From Monosporascus cannonballus (Eukaryota > Ascomycota > Sordariomycetes > Xylariales), in contig QJNS01000046.1 in the NCBI GenBank assembly GCA_004154925.1, positions 248,001 through 312,000 of the forward strand: a stretch of 64,000 nt of DNA. Direction: 5' to 3'. Numbering within the stretch: position 1 is the stretch's first letter; every line of letters begins with the position of its first letter. The notes below the pieces were generated by a model. The model ran no database searches, was not told the DNA's origin, and was given only the letters and a program-made list of their open reading frames with translations. This document shows, piece by piece, positions 36,268 through 48,907 of this stretch. A program made the translations under genes and the position numbers.

Positions 36268-37590
36268 TTAGGTTTCTATTTATAAATATATATATAACGA
36301 ATTTATTAATATTAAATTAATATTTACTTTAAAATAATTCATATAATGATATTAAGAACTAAAAACGAAATTTAGATTTATTTGTAATTAAGTAAATAAC
36401 TATTATAAATAAAAAAGATATATTATAAAAAATAGTTATATAAAAAGGTTTAGCAGAAAATCGATGTTAAGTATATCGGCCTATTTAAAATTACTAAGAA
36501 AATTTCAAAACATAATTATTAATTTAGAACTTTTAAAAAAGTTACATTTTGTCTTATTTGTATATCGTTTTATTTATATTAATAATAAATATTGTTATAA
36601 TTAATATGAAATGAGCTTATATAAAAATGAAAAACTATATAACATACAAAATAAAAAGAATTTATTTAGTATTTCATTAAAGGAAAAGGTTTTCAGATTC
36701 TGAAAATATCTAGATTTCTGTAAAAAGTCGTATAAATATTTAATATTTATTAAAGAATTGTTATTAATAACGACGAAACTTAAAATTGCGATTTAATTAA
36801 GATTGTATAAAGGCAGCCTTTGCCAATTAATAAAGGTTTAGTTAATTACGTTTATATTTTTCAAAATTTAAATATTTATTATTATTTTTATTTTACAATG
36901 TTTTAATTATTAGGTTCGTTTAAAGATTAAAGAGTGCAATTATTAAATTTAATATTTTATATTTTATATCGTCATTATTAACAATAAACGCGAAATAACC
37001 GAGTACAAAATGAAAGAAAATATTTTCGATAATTAATATTTTATATTTGATATTATTATTATTAACAGTAAGTACGAAATAATGGAATGCAAAATCGCAG
37101 AAACCGTTTTCAAAAATCAACATTTTTAAATAAACTTTTACAGTATAATAATTAATTATAAAGATAAAGATGTTTATCTTATTATATACCTAATTATAAC
37201 GTATATATTATTTATAACGAAAACTCTGTTTTATAATTTAATAAGCAAATAGTTTTAATAGAAGTACAAACTATAGCAAAATTTCGAAATCTTTTATTTT
37301 AATCAAATTAATTAATACGTAACTTTATTCGATTGTACGAAAGGTATATTTGGAAATATACTTAAATAAATTATTCTAACAGCTAAATAATTAAATTTTA
37401 TATTAATACTAATTAATTTAATAATAATCCCAAAAATTAATATATTTTCAGCCGAATACGATAAAATCTATTTTAATAAAACGTTTAATATAAATAAGTA
37501 AAATATTCATTCCAATTAAAATTTATTTTATAATTTAAAATTAATACGATAAAATATGCCTTATTTATTATAAATATCAACTATATTTTT
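36268..37590 (+). pseudogene. Integrase C-terminus of the plus-strand gypsy-A element
   Basis: At about 36.45-36.52 kb a plus-strand frame reads KYIGLFKITKKISKHNY, the counterpart of the gypsy integrase tail K.IGPF+I.+KI...AY.L.LP. The rest is AT-rich with no clear motif. A short imperfect repeat with the word ATTTTATATCG/ATTTTATATTTG recurs near 36955 and 37030. Confidence 0.5.
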
Positions 37591-37593
37591 ATG

Positions 37594-37714
37594 AGATACG
37601 CAAGGGTACGACGTTAACTACAAAACCAATGGATTAGCAATTCCAAACCCCAATTAGGATTTGGATACCTTAATCCATCTTTTAAGGACGAATTATACAT
37701 ATTATCACAATTAT
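37594..37714. repeat. 121-bp direct repeat, left copy
   Basis: It shares blocks such as CGACGTTAAC, CAATTAGG, TTTGGATAC, TTAATCCA and ATCACAATT in the same order and spacing with 37984-38104. Composition is closer to normal than its surroundings. On the minus strand it carries an A-box-like GTAGTTAACGTCG. Confidence 0.65.
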
Positions 37715-37894
37715 TTTCCCTTTTTTAATAAAATCGTCCCGATTTTGAGGTTAAATAAGGTATCGAACCTCTAAGGCTTTATTGCGCATTGTGAGTATAT
37801 AACGCGGTCGAATCTTTTACGCCGACCACCCGCTAAAAGCCAGCGTTTGAAATTTTTTCGGTTTACTTCCTGGCTTTTTTTAGCCTGTAGCCGC

Positions 37895-37968
37895 CTTTGT
37901 GAAGATCGAACCCTGCTTCCAGTATATTACCGAAGTGGCGTCGAATTAACTGATGTACCTAATTAAAG
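37895..37968 (-). ncRNA. tRNA-like module, possible SINE head
   Basis: On the minus strand an A-box-like segment (TAGGTACATCAGTTAATTC) is followed after a normal interval by a B box AGGGTTCGATC. The acceptor ends CTTTAAT/CACAAAG pair partly. A further B box (AGAGGTTCGATACC) occurs near 37755 on the same strand. The module sits between two 121-bp direct repeats that carry their own A-box-like sequence. Stems are imperfect, so a working tRNA is unlikely; a tRNA-derived SINE or cluster of tRNA relics is the better reading. Confidence 0.3.
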
Positions 37969-37983
37969 TGTGGAATAATTATA

Positions 37984-38104
37984 AAATATGCAAAAGTGCG
38001 ACGTTAACCATAAGATCAAAAGATCAGAAATTTTAAACCTCAATTAGGGTTTGGATACTTTAATCCACCTTCTAAGGACTAGCTATGTATATCATCACAA
38101 TTTT
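37984..38104. repeat. 121-bp direct repeat, right copy
   Basis: Second copy of 37594-37714. On the minus strand it includes TTATGGTTAACGTCGC, an A-box-like string. Confidence 0.65.
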
Positions 38105-40250
38105 ATATATAACGAATTAAGAAATTCTCTTTATTAATATTGTACAGCTTTATATGACAAAACATTTAAATAAATTGAAATAAATTAAAGAAAGAAATAA
38201 TATTATCGATTTTTACTAATTATAACGTTATAAAATTAGATTAACCAATAAATAAATTTATCAATTTAATCGAAACAAAATAATTAACGACATATTTCTT
38301 ACTTTTAAAATTATTGAAATTATAAAAGAATAAAACAGTGAATATAATATATAATAACAATATTATTAACAGGTTATTACAAATTTGAATTTTTAAGTAA
38401 TATTTAATATAAATCTTAAAAACAAAAGGATTTTTAAAATTGAAGTTCGCACTGTTATTTAAAAATATAAAAACGTAAAGCCGATTTAAAGTAATAAAGT
38501 GTAATATAATAAATAAATATTTTTATTACTTAGTAAACGAATTACCAAAGAATAAAACGAATTGAAATTAAGAAAATGCAAAATATAATAATTGAATATA
38601 TCTTTTACGAAGATATAAATATATTTAATAAACTTCCTGAAAAATAATATGAAATCGTTATTTATTAAAAAATTGTAAAATAGCGAAATTCAAAAAAAAA
38701 AAACAAATTAAACCTAATAATACTAATTATGAATAAATGTATTATATTCAGTAAATGCATAAGAACAAATTTAATTACTATAATAATATATTGCTAATTT
38801 TTAAACAAATGGTATATGTTATTAAATATTATTTGTAATACAAAATTATTATTAAAATATATTTTAAAATTCTATATATAATAACAATAATTAAATACGA
38901 TATGAATTATTTCGAAATCTTTATTTCAAAATAATATTAAATAATAAATTAAGATGTAAATTTCAAATCCATTATATATAATATTATATGCCTTGAAATA
39001 ACATAAAAAGTTATTAAATAAATTTGTTTAAAAAATACAATTTAACTACGAAATTAAATATAATAATATATATAGTTATAAAATTATGATAAATATTTTA
39101 ATATTTAAAAAATAAAATATTATTATTATTAATAAAATAAAATTGACATTATTAATCATTTATTAATGCTTAATAACAGGAATTGAATTATATTTATTAT
39201 TATATTATTACATTATTATAAATATAAATAACAATTAAAAAAAGCTTCTTATTAAATTAATAAAATATAATAAATACTATTATAAAATACGTTTTATTAA
39301 CAATTCTTATAAAACTGTTTTTTAATATCAATTTAAATAAAAATATATTATATAATTTCAAAGTATATTAAAGAAATTAATTGTTTAAAAATAACTTTAA
39401 GTTTCGAAAGTTTTTATAAAAAAATATTTTATATTTCATATTATAAAAAATAAAATATTATAGTATATATTAATTTACTAAACATTAAATATAATATTAT
39501 TTTTAAGCTAATTTATAAATTATTTTTGTATTTAATTTTACAATTAAAATATAAAAATATATTTATAACATGTTACCATTTAATAAATATAATATTTTAA
39601 TAATATTTTATCTTTTTTAGAAAATAATATATATAAATTAAATAAATTTAAAAAGTACCAGATTTTATAATGTACGAAATTATTAATTAATAAGTATTAT
39701 TTAATCTGACTTTGAAAATCAAAATTACTTAAAATATATTATAATTTGCTTTAAAAAGTTTGTCCGTAATTTTAATATGTTTATAATATGTTTAATTAAT
39801 TTTGTTAAAATGTTACATAAATATTGTTAATAATAGAAACGTTTAAAAAAGCTTTAAATCATAAATACGCTAAAATCAGAAAATATTTAAAATATATTAT
39901 ATTCGATTATAATATTTTTTTATAAATGTAAAAACAAACTTTATTATAGTATTTGTAAATCAAGTATCATAAATATTCTTGCAATATTTTCGAATTTGCT
40001 ATATTTTTTAAAAAGAAATTATTAAAAACTTTTATTAAATTATATTTACGCCAATTATTAAATTATGTTTATTTCTTTACTATTTAAACATTTATCGAAT
40101 ATTTATTACGATATATAAAAAATTAATAATTTTAAATTTAATTATTCTTATCAAAAATAGTTTATAAAAAATAAAAGGAATTTTTAAAATTAATAATAGA
40201 ATTTTTAAAAACACTTTTAAAATTAAATATTTAGTATTTAATATTAATTT
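38105..40250. other. Extremely AT-rich DNA, no motif recognised
   Basis: About 2.1 kb made almost only of A and T words. No zinc knuckle, RT or transposase motif, no LTR pair and no gene seen. Presumably fully decayed repeat; it may hide the missing 3' LTR of the plus-strand gypsy-A element. Confidence 0.5.
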
Positions 40251-40255
40251 ATACA

Positions 40256-40936
40256 TAGTAAACGCGGACGCGCTATTGCCCCTTCCGGGTTTGGCGGTAG
40301 TCCAAATCGGGCATAGTGCCGCCGCAGACCATACGTCACAACATAAATAGATGGCCCTTTTCCCGACGTCCCCTTCTTGTACTCTTAACTTCTCTTTATT
40401 TTCGCCAGCGATCACGACCAAGACCGTGGCCCTCAGTCTCATTTCGGCAAACGCTCTTCCGCCTCTCCCTGGCTGCCTCCCTCCCTGCCCTCTTCCCTCG
40501 TTTTTGCGCGTCCCGTCTCTTACGTTTCACCTTTTCCGCCTCGCCTAATCCATTCGGCAGCAATGCCAACCGTTACCCACCCAATCCATCCGTCGGTCCT
40601 TGTCATCGCTCCTCCGACCCTTTCGCCCTGGGTTTTGTTCGCCTTGACCCGACCGCCTTTATTAACTACAATACCGCCTCCTTTCACATAATGTACAAGC
40701 TTACTCGCAACGAACCCCGACAACTTAAATCTCTGCCCGTTATAATAACCTCTGAAACCCGGCGCTCCATATTTACCTCGGTAGCTGTGGGCAATTTTAT
40801 ACCTTCCTATTTTAGCCAATTACAAAATGCCGTAAGCGCAAAAAGTAATTACGTTAACGCGGAAATACCGGAGATATTTATCCTTAGTATGGTTGTATTA
40901 GGCGTTTCCGTACGAATTAAATCCTTTTGGTTATAA
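40256..40936 (+). promoter_or_regulatory. Small GC-normal island with promoter-like CT-rich sequence
   Basis: Composition changes abruptly at about 40.26 kb. An A/T box (ACATAAATAGATG) is followed by long pyrimidine-rich stretches (CTCTCCCTGGCTGCCTCC, CCCTCTTCCCTCG), as around fungal transcription starts. Open frames exist (206 codons from 40316; 65 codons from 40351; 41 codons from 40562) but they are low-complexity Pro/Ser/Arg/Leu sequences with no domain. I read it as a promoter or leader left beside DNA that has since decayed, not as a confident gene. Confidence 0.3.
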
Positions 40937-41580
40937 TCGGACAGATTACAATATTATTCCTTATAATATTGCAGGTACAACAGAATAAGTAAAGGCGTTA
41001 AACTGGCGAAAGGGCTTAAATTAATTATTATTTATTTCGAATATGTTATTATTTACGGAATAACCGAACCTAAACTGCAAAAAGTAAGGAAAATAAAAAC
41101 AAATTACAAATAAAAATATGGCGAAATTGCCTAATGGCGTTAAGTTCCGGTAAAGGGTAACCTTTGTACGGCAGGGGTAACGAAAGGTACTGGACGAAAA
41201 AAAAACAGAAGAACAAAATGAAGGGATTATAGAATAACGTAACCTTTTTTACGCGTTATTAGTAATTAATAAGGCATACTACAAACGGATTTACGTCCTT
41301 ATATATTTACGATTCGTACTTTATTTATGCGGCGTTAGGTTAGGCAGATATAAGTTGCCGAAAGAACCGATGTGCTAAAACGATAGCTGTAAGAAGTAAC
41401 CCGGTAAGAATTTAAGTTCTTATTAGCAATGCCTAGATTGCTGTCATAAAAAAGAAGGCGAAGCGATATACGAAATCGTAACGGATCGTTCATTTCAGCC
41501 AATTTCCGGATAGTCCCCAGGTCGTATATCACAGATTAGGAAGCGTGATTTATAGCGAAATTTATAATTGCTATCTTTTT
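40937..41580. other. Partly AT-rich stretch without a supported gene
   Basis: Intermediate composition. A 65-codon minus-strand ORF at 41335-41532 is not recognised. No repeat boundaries seen. Confidence 0.35.
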
Positions 41581-41599
41581 TGTTACGTTTCGTTTTTTT

Positions 41600-41740
41600 T
41601 CGAAAATTACGTAATTGGTAAAGGTACGAAGAATAGAAAAAGGGATTAAAGCTTTATGTTTCCGGTTTTAATAAGAAATTAAGTTTTAATTGCATTTTGT
41701 TTTTCGGTAATTACGTAATTGGCAAAGTTACGAAAATCCT
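41600..41740. repeat. Pair of palindrome-bearing repeats at 104-bp spacing
   Basis: The palindrome AATTACGTAATT with right flank GG(T/C)AAAG(G/T)TACGAA occurs at 41605 and again at 41709. Each is followed by a related AATAAGAA(A/G)TTA(A/C)GTTT block. Two units of a degraded tandem repeat. Confidence 0.5.
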
Positions 41741-41770
41741 AATAAGAAGTTACGTTTAAAACGGAATATA

Positions 41771-43434
41771 CTTTATCGTAAGCTATTTGGAACTGGTAGA
41801 AAAAAGCTGGGGAAACTTAGAATATCGTAAATGCTATATTAAGCTTTTGTTTTTACATATATATATATATATCGTCGTTCGTTATCCGTATTTTTAAATA
41901 TACGAAATTATTTAATTAAAATGTTTATTTCGCGTACCGGATATTTTTTTAAATAGTTATTTTTAAATAATCCTTTTTGTATAATTTTTTTAATATGATA
42001 ATTAATATTACCTTTAATATTTAATTTTTGTTTTAACTTTTTTAAAACTGTCGATTTAAAGCCGAAACGATATACCTTTATAACGTTTTTTAAAACGTTT
42101 TTTAAGTATTATTTTTTTTTCAGAAGAATAAGATATATAACTTTTAACTTAACGTTATCGGGGCCTTTAAGAACGATACGATACTTATTTTAAATAATAA
42201 TAATTCAAATTACGACGATTATAATAATAATTAATCCGATTTTCTTTTTCCGTTAATTGATAAATTATTAATATTTACCAACCGAATAACCGTTTAATTT
42301 AACGATACACCCGATTTAAATATATTATTAATCTTTTCCAACTTTTTGTATGATAAAAAGTTAATTAATAACTTTTTAAAATGTAAATTTTAATGAAATA
42401 TTTAATATTATTAATAATAATAATACCGCAAAGTAACCTTTTACATTTAATATAATAAAATTAAATTAAAGAATTATATTCTTATTATTAAATACTTTAA
42501 AGTATTTAATAATTCCGACGTTTCCGGCAAAGTTATTATTGTCCTTTTTAATACCTTAAACGAATTCGGATTTATTTAATTACGTTAATAATACGTTATA
42601 TGTAAATAACCATATATCGATAATTAAAGATAATATATACGGCGTAATAATTTAAAATATATAAAAGTTTTATATTTTATAACCGTAATTCAATTACTAT
42701 TATTTAAATAATATAATTTACCGCTTTTTTTCGTTGTATTAAAAAAACAAAACTTACGCCAAAAAAACATACAGTACCTTAATACGGTTACTTATAAAAA
42801 GGGCGAAAATAAAATCGAATTACTTAATAAAATATTAAAGATAAAATAAATAAAAAATAATTAACCGTTTTTTACATATTTTTATAGTATTTCTTTTAAA
42901 AATAATAGCGATAATAATAATTACGGCAATTTTCGAAATAATTCGAATAAGGAAAGAATTATTAGCTTTTTATCGAAAATAATAAAAAAATAACAAAAAA
43001 AATAAAAAAAAAATAACGGTATCCGGTTTATTTTTTGCAATCGTAAAAAATCGATTTTCTTATTTACGTAATTTTTAATTATATATTTATATAACGTTTT
43101 CATTTACATAATTATATTTTTTTAAATACGAAAATTTTAAATATTAATCCGTAACCGAAAACGCCCTTACCGGCAAATTATTCCTAACTTATTATCGTCG
43201 TATATTTTATATAATAATTAAAAGTTTGTAACAATTGCTTTTACGAAATTTAAAAAATAATTACTTAAAAATACATATTTTAACCGTATAACGGAAAACT
43301 GAATAATAATTTTCTAATTATAATTTAATTAGGATTTTTATATAAAAAATAAACATAAAATTCGAAATCGACGAAATCCGGCTAAAAGCCGTAATTCGGC
43401 AAAATATAGATTTGGTAACGAAAAAAAATATTTT
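41771..43434. other. AT-rich repeat relic of unknown type
   Basis: Strongly AT-rich with an (AT)n run near 41862-41874. A plus-strand Lys/Asn-rich stretch around 42.7-42.9 kb is vaguely Gag-like but no diagnostic motif is present. It occupies the place where the 3' part of gypsy-A copy 2 would be expected. Confidence 0.35.
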
Positions 43435-46400
43435 TTTTAAAAAAGCTAATTTTTTAACCTTTTTTAGTTATAATATTTACTTATTTAATTCTATATAAAT
43501 TTTAATTCTGTTATTATTTTTTAATATAGTTATCGTAATTATTTTGAGGTAAAAATTATTTTAATATTATTAGATTATCGTTACGTACTTTTTTGTAAAC
43601 TTTTGAAATAAAACCAAAATTCGCATTCGTAAGTATTATTTTAATGTTTTCTTGGTAATTAGTATTATAAATTAATTATATAATTGGTAATTTTTTAACT
43701 TAATTATTTTGTATATAATTAATATAATATTGTAAGTATATTGTAAAAGTATAATTTATTTATTTTATTTATTTATTTGCTTAACATTTAAATACGTTAA
43801 ATTATTTATGATTTAAGTTAATTTATATTATTCAGTTTTGTTAAAAGTTAAATATAAATGTCAATTTCTTATTTAAAATAATTTTTATTAGCAATTCGTA
43901 TATGTTAAAAATATGTTTGAAAAAAAAATATATTAATTATTCGGCATTTATTTCCTTATAATATAGTAAAAAATAGGAGAATTTCGTAAATAAATCGATA
44001 ATTACGAATATGCTATTATAATATATTCCTATAATTAGATTTTTTGATATAACAAGCTTAATAATAAAATTAAATATAATTAAATATTATAATTATTTTA
44101 CCACTAGTAATAGTTATAATTCTTTATATGGTTTATATCGTCGAGCTTTTGCTTTAACGTAAATATCGTATTGCCGTATAATTTTTTATACTATTAATTT
44201 TATTTTAGGAAAAGAATATATGCGTTAAAATCGTTTTAAGATTTTGTAAATCTTTGGATATCCGTATAACTAATGTTCGTATATTTTTCGTACTAAATCC
44301 TTTTGGTATTATTTTAAAATTTATATTTTATCCGGTTTTTGGTTTTTTAAAAAAATTATTATTATATTATTAGATTTTCTGGTACATATCAAAAGGTATT
44401 ATCCGAATTATTAATATTCAACGTAAGCGTAAATATTTTTCTCTAATAGTATCGAAAATTATATAATTAATTTTAACCAATTTTCTTTCGAGGTTTAATT
44501 ATATGTTTAAGATATTTGCTTTGCTATTTTTAAGCTTTTTTATAAATAATATCGAAATCGAAATTCGCTAATTTTTTCGCATATTTTAATTATCGTTTTG
44601 TAAATTCTTTAGTCGTAATAAATCGGATAAGATTTTATTAATCCGTATAAACCTTAATTTGGTGCAAATTTCCTTTTAAAAAGTACTTAAATTTCTAAAA
44701 TGCCATAATAATGGCCATAAACCCTTTGTTTAAAATGCCGTAATTAAATTCGGCCCTTTTTAATTTTTACGAAAAAAATGTAATAAGATGTAATTTGCCT
44801 TAATTATTTCGTTATCCAATTACTATATTTAACGGGTAATACGAAATATCGGTTTTTAATTTAATAAAACGGTGTAAATTATATATAATTAGTATTAACT
44901 TATTAATAATTACGTCCTTAATATCTTAAAATATTTTTCCGTATTTAGCATTTATTTAAATTCTTTTCTTTTCGTAAAATATATTAAAGGTATAATTATT
45001 TTATTATAATTTCGAATAAATTTTTTATAATAAATAGCGCATCCAAAAAATACTTATATTTCCTTAAATATCGTTAACGTTTGGTATTTTGAAATTATAG
45101 CAATTTTCTTAAAATCCATCTTAATATATTTTAAAGTAATAATATATCCTAGATATTTTATTTCTTATATATAAAATTAACTTTTTTCCGCTTTAATAAA
45201 TAACTTTACGTCTTATAAAGCTTGAAAAACTTTATCAAAGTATCTTACGTATATTTTTTTTATTTCCGAAAAAATAAAAATATCGTTAAAATAACATATA
45301 ATAAAAATATCGAAATATTTTCTTAATACGTAATTAAATATTCACTGGAAAGTTACTAATATATTCGTAAGTTTTATTAACGTAATTAAATATTTAAATA
45401 ATTCGTATTTTGTTTTAAAAATTATTTTCTATATATATCTTTTTTTAATTTTAATAAAATTATATTTATCTTTAAAATCGAATATAATAAATTTTTTAAT
45501 TTCGTAAAATCGGTTTTTTATTTCCGTAATTAAAGGTAACGGTATTTAGTCCTTAATAATAATATTATTTAATTATTAATAATTAATTATAAATCGTAAG
45601 GTTTCATTTTTTAAATACGAAAAATATAAGATATGTTACTAATAATTTCAAAAGTTAAATTTATCCTTTTTATAACCAATTTTTTAAAACTTTTTTGAAA
45701 ATACGTGATTCGTTTCCATTAAAATTATATATATAGTAAAACTTTGTCGAAAATCTTTCTTTAAAAATTATTTCGTAATTTTATTTATTATATTCTAATA
45801 ATTGTGTATTAAGTTTTTTTTAAAAAGCTATTTGTATTTAAAATATTATAATAACATTTTATTTAAAATTTTTAATTTTTACAATTATTATTTTTGCTAT
45901 TCCAAATTATTATTCACTTATTTTAATTTCGCTTTAATAATAATAATAATACGTCGTATTCTTAATACACGTTTTTTTTATATTTTATTTCTTTAAGTAA
46001 TAAAGTTTCTGTTATATCTTTATATTTATATTCGTTATTAGTATTAATTAAATATTAAAATTTTATTTTCTTTCGTTTGTTAATAAAAAATAAAACAAAT
46101 TTTACTTAACTAATTCCGCCGTTAATTAAAATTCCGTATTAATGTATTTATGGTAATCCTAAAATTATATCGTAATTCTCGAATAAAACGATATCGAAAT
46201 TAATTATTTAATATCATTTTTTTAATAAAAGTTTCGAAATAATTAATTTCGCGTATAATTTTTTTCTTATCGTAGGCAAATATTTAACCTTTAACATTTA
46301 TCGCTATATAAAGTTTTAACTTATATTTCCATAATAATTTAAATTTATTAACCATATCTGGTATAATATAATTCCCGCTTAAAGTTCCGTAATCTATTAT

Positions 46401-48758
46401 TGCGATATACTAGTACGTTCCGATTCGTATATCCAAGGTAATAAGATTATTAACGTTTTTTATCGTTACGTTTAAAGCCTTTTTTGAGAATTTCCTTTAA
46501 TTTTTTTTAAATTTCGTTATTTTACGGCTTTTTTATAAATAACCTTTTTCTTTTAATTTCTATTCGAATTCATTAAGCTTTATTTATATTTTTTTGTTTA
46601 ACGCGTTAAATTGTTATATTTATTATTATCGTCTGCGTATTATTTCTTCGAATTATATTAATTATTTCTGGTTTTTTTATATTTACGATTATATTGTATT
46701 ATACATTATTTTGATTATCGTTTTAAAGATTCGTTATAAATTAACGTATTCTTTTCTTTTCATAATTTTTCCTTTTTAGGAATTTATAATAAATATTAAT
46801 TAAAAACAAAAGTTTGTAATAATTCTTTAATAATATTTTTAATTGTACGTTAAATTTACTTTTTTATTATTTAATAATTTTATTATCTATAATAACAAAA
46901 AGAGTTTTTTATAAGTATTATTTTTTTGGCTTAATTTTTTATTTTAGCCAGTTACTGGATATTTTCTGGAACTATGGTTCGAAATATTCGATATTATTGT
47001 TTATCGTTTTTATTATTTCCGGTACGATTTAAAAAATCGAATCCCTTATAATATATACGGGTAATTCGTTCGTAAATATGCTATTTCTATTTTTCGTAAT
47101 TACGATATTCTTATCGTTAATAATATAAGGTATGTATTCCGTCTCATTAATTAAAAGTTCCGGGATAAATCTTTTTTATCCAATTCTGATATTCGCGTAA
47201 CTATGCTTATAATGCCTTTTATTATATTCGCGATATTTATTAAGCTAGCTTTTTAACTTCTAGTATTTTTCGTCGGATCTTTTATCGGAATAATCCTTAT
47301 TGGGTTTTTTGTTATACATTTAATATGTATTTAGCTTAAATTATATTAATAATTTTATTATTGTTTTCTTAATTGTTTTTAAATTATCCTTCCGGTATAA
47401 GGGTCCAATTATTTTATTATGGCTTTTTAAGCGTTTTATACTTATAAGCCTTATATTCTATTTTTTTATAATTAAAACTTTTAATTTGGCTTTAATTTTA
47501 TCGGTAAGTAACGTTAAATTCCATAAATCCTAGCGCCGTTCGGAAAAAAAAAATAAGAGATGTATCTGTTTTTTTTCTCTTAGTTAAACTTATTATATTT
47601 CGAACGTAAAATATATTATTTGTTTTTCCTATCTTTTTTCAAATTATTAATTATTAATTTTAATTACTTTTGTATTATACCGGTTTAGGGCAATTAATCG
47701 TTTAATCCGAATAATCTTATTTTTTATATTATTTTTTAATTTTTTATAAAATATATTAATAAAAATATCGGTTTTATTATTTCCTTATCCAGTCTTAACC
47801 GCAAAATCTTTAAAGGTTACGGCCTATTTAAACATAATTTTTTTGGTCGGAATTACCAAAGGTATTAGGCCGTAAATCGTTTTTTATCCGGATTACCGAA
47901 ATTATCGCGCATTTTATTTTCGAAATTAATATAAAATAAAAATATTTTTTAATAAAATTTTCGTTATCCGCTTTTTTTATTTTTAGGAAGTTTTTTATAA
48001 TAGGTTTAAATTAATTAACCGCATTTTTTATTAGGTATATCTTTATTACTAAAATTATATCCGCTAAATTATTAAGGTTTAAAAAACAAAAATAAACTTA
48101 TACCTAAATTAAAAAGGTTTAAGGATTACTTTTTTTATTATAGGGCTCCGGTTTTTTTGGCTTTATGTGGGCGAAAAAAAATTAGGCAAATAACGTAGCT
48201 CTAAGTTATTAGATTTTTTTCCAATTATCGAATTCGAGCCTAAAATTATTAAATAAGGGTTTCCTAAATATTAATCGATATTTTAATAATATTAAATATT
48301 GCTTAGAATTTAACGGTATTATTAAATAAAAGTTTGCAACATATAACGAATTATACGGTTTAACTAATTATTAAATCTTATGTTAACGGGTTTATATTAG
48401 CAGAAATATCGTAAGAATTTAAACATTAAATATAATAACGTATTACGTTTCGTAATACCAAAAATGCCTTAAGTAACAATATTATATTGCAAATTAAAGT
48501 TATTTAAACTATGGAAATAATAAACATATATATCTTCGTTTTGGCTTAAGGTACTTATCATGGCTTAACGACATTTCTTTAGTTAAGTTCCCTTAAGCCC
48601 CTTTAAGCCCTCTCTGGTGCTTATTCGGCTTAAGCCCTTTTGACGAATCAGGGCCCTTAAGCCTTTTGAGCCAGTCACGTGACTTCTTGGCTAGGTCGGG
48701 GTCTGGTTCCTCAGAATCCCGACCGTTTCCTAGAAGCCAAGACCGTTAGATCATAACA
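43435..48758 (-). mobile_element. Gypsy-A copy 2, 3'-truncated, RIP-mutated
   Basis: Aligns to gypsy-A copy 1 from about 5.64 kb rightwards to the 5' LTR; homology stops near 43435, so integrase tail and 3' LTR are missing or replaced. RT is readable on the minus strand at 45293-45270 as YFNDIFIF (first catalytic Asp changed to Asn). The 5' LTR is 48342-48758, followed on the right by the internal start of a second gypsy-A element, so this copy inserted into another. Confidence 0.7.
48342..48758 (-). repeat. Gypsy-A copy 2, 5' LTR with a divergent U3
   Basis: 417 bp, plus-strand start TATAACGAATT, end GATCATAACA. The first ~190 bp match other gypsy-A LTRs. The rest is different: repeated CTTAAGCCC words, then CAGTCACGTGACTTC and GACCGTTTCCTAGAAGCC. 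Composition there is normal. Confidence 0.7.
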
Positions 48759-48863
48759 GCATAATCTTTTCGGAAACCTTATAGGTCGGCTTTTAGCTGG
48801 TAAATATGTTATCGATATTATTGCTTAAAGTTTAACGGTATTATTAAATAACAGTTTGCAACA
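48759..48863 (-). mobile_element. Internal 5' end of another gypsy-A element (copy 2b)
   Basis: The last ~50 bp (TTTAACGGTATTATTAAATA, then CAGTTTGCAACA) equal the segment just inside the 5' LTR of copy 2, and directly precede a second LTR at 48864. Only this fragment of copy 2b's interior is visible to the right of copy 2. Confidence 0.65.
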
Positions 48864-48907
48864 TATAACGGTTAAATAATTTAATTAATTATTAAACGTA
48901 AGTCATA

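Larger units (their letters stand above)
17646..37590 (+). mobile_element. Gypsy-A-type element on the plus strand, carrying three later insertions
   Basis: Pieces at 17646-18632, 24150-27052, 33565-34758 and 36268 to about 37590 read as one plus-strand gypsy element: LTR and gag start; gag zinc knuckle and RT; a middle piece; integrase C-terminus. The distance from LTR to zinc knuckle to RT centre, once insertions are removed, matches gypsy-A copy 1. Insertions are gypsy-B copy 1, gypsy-C and the gag-only element. The 3' LTR was not found, so the right end is approximate. All coding parts are RIP-destroyed. Confidence 0.6.

Noticed and set aside
40316..40936. The longest ORF of the window (206 codons)
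   Set aside because: It is Ser/Arg/Pro/Leu-biased, follows CT-rich leader-like sequence, has no domain and runs into mutated DNA; kept only as a promoter-like region.
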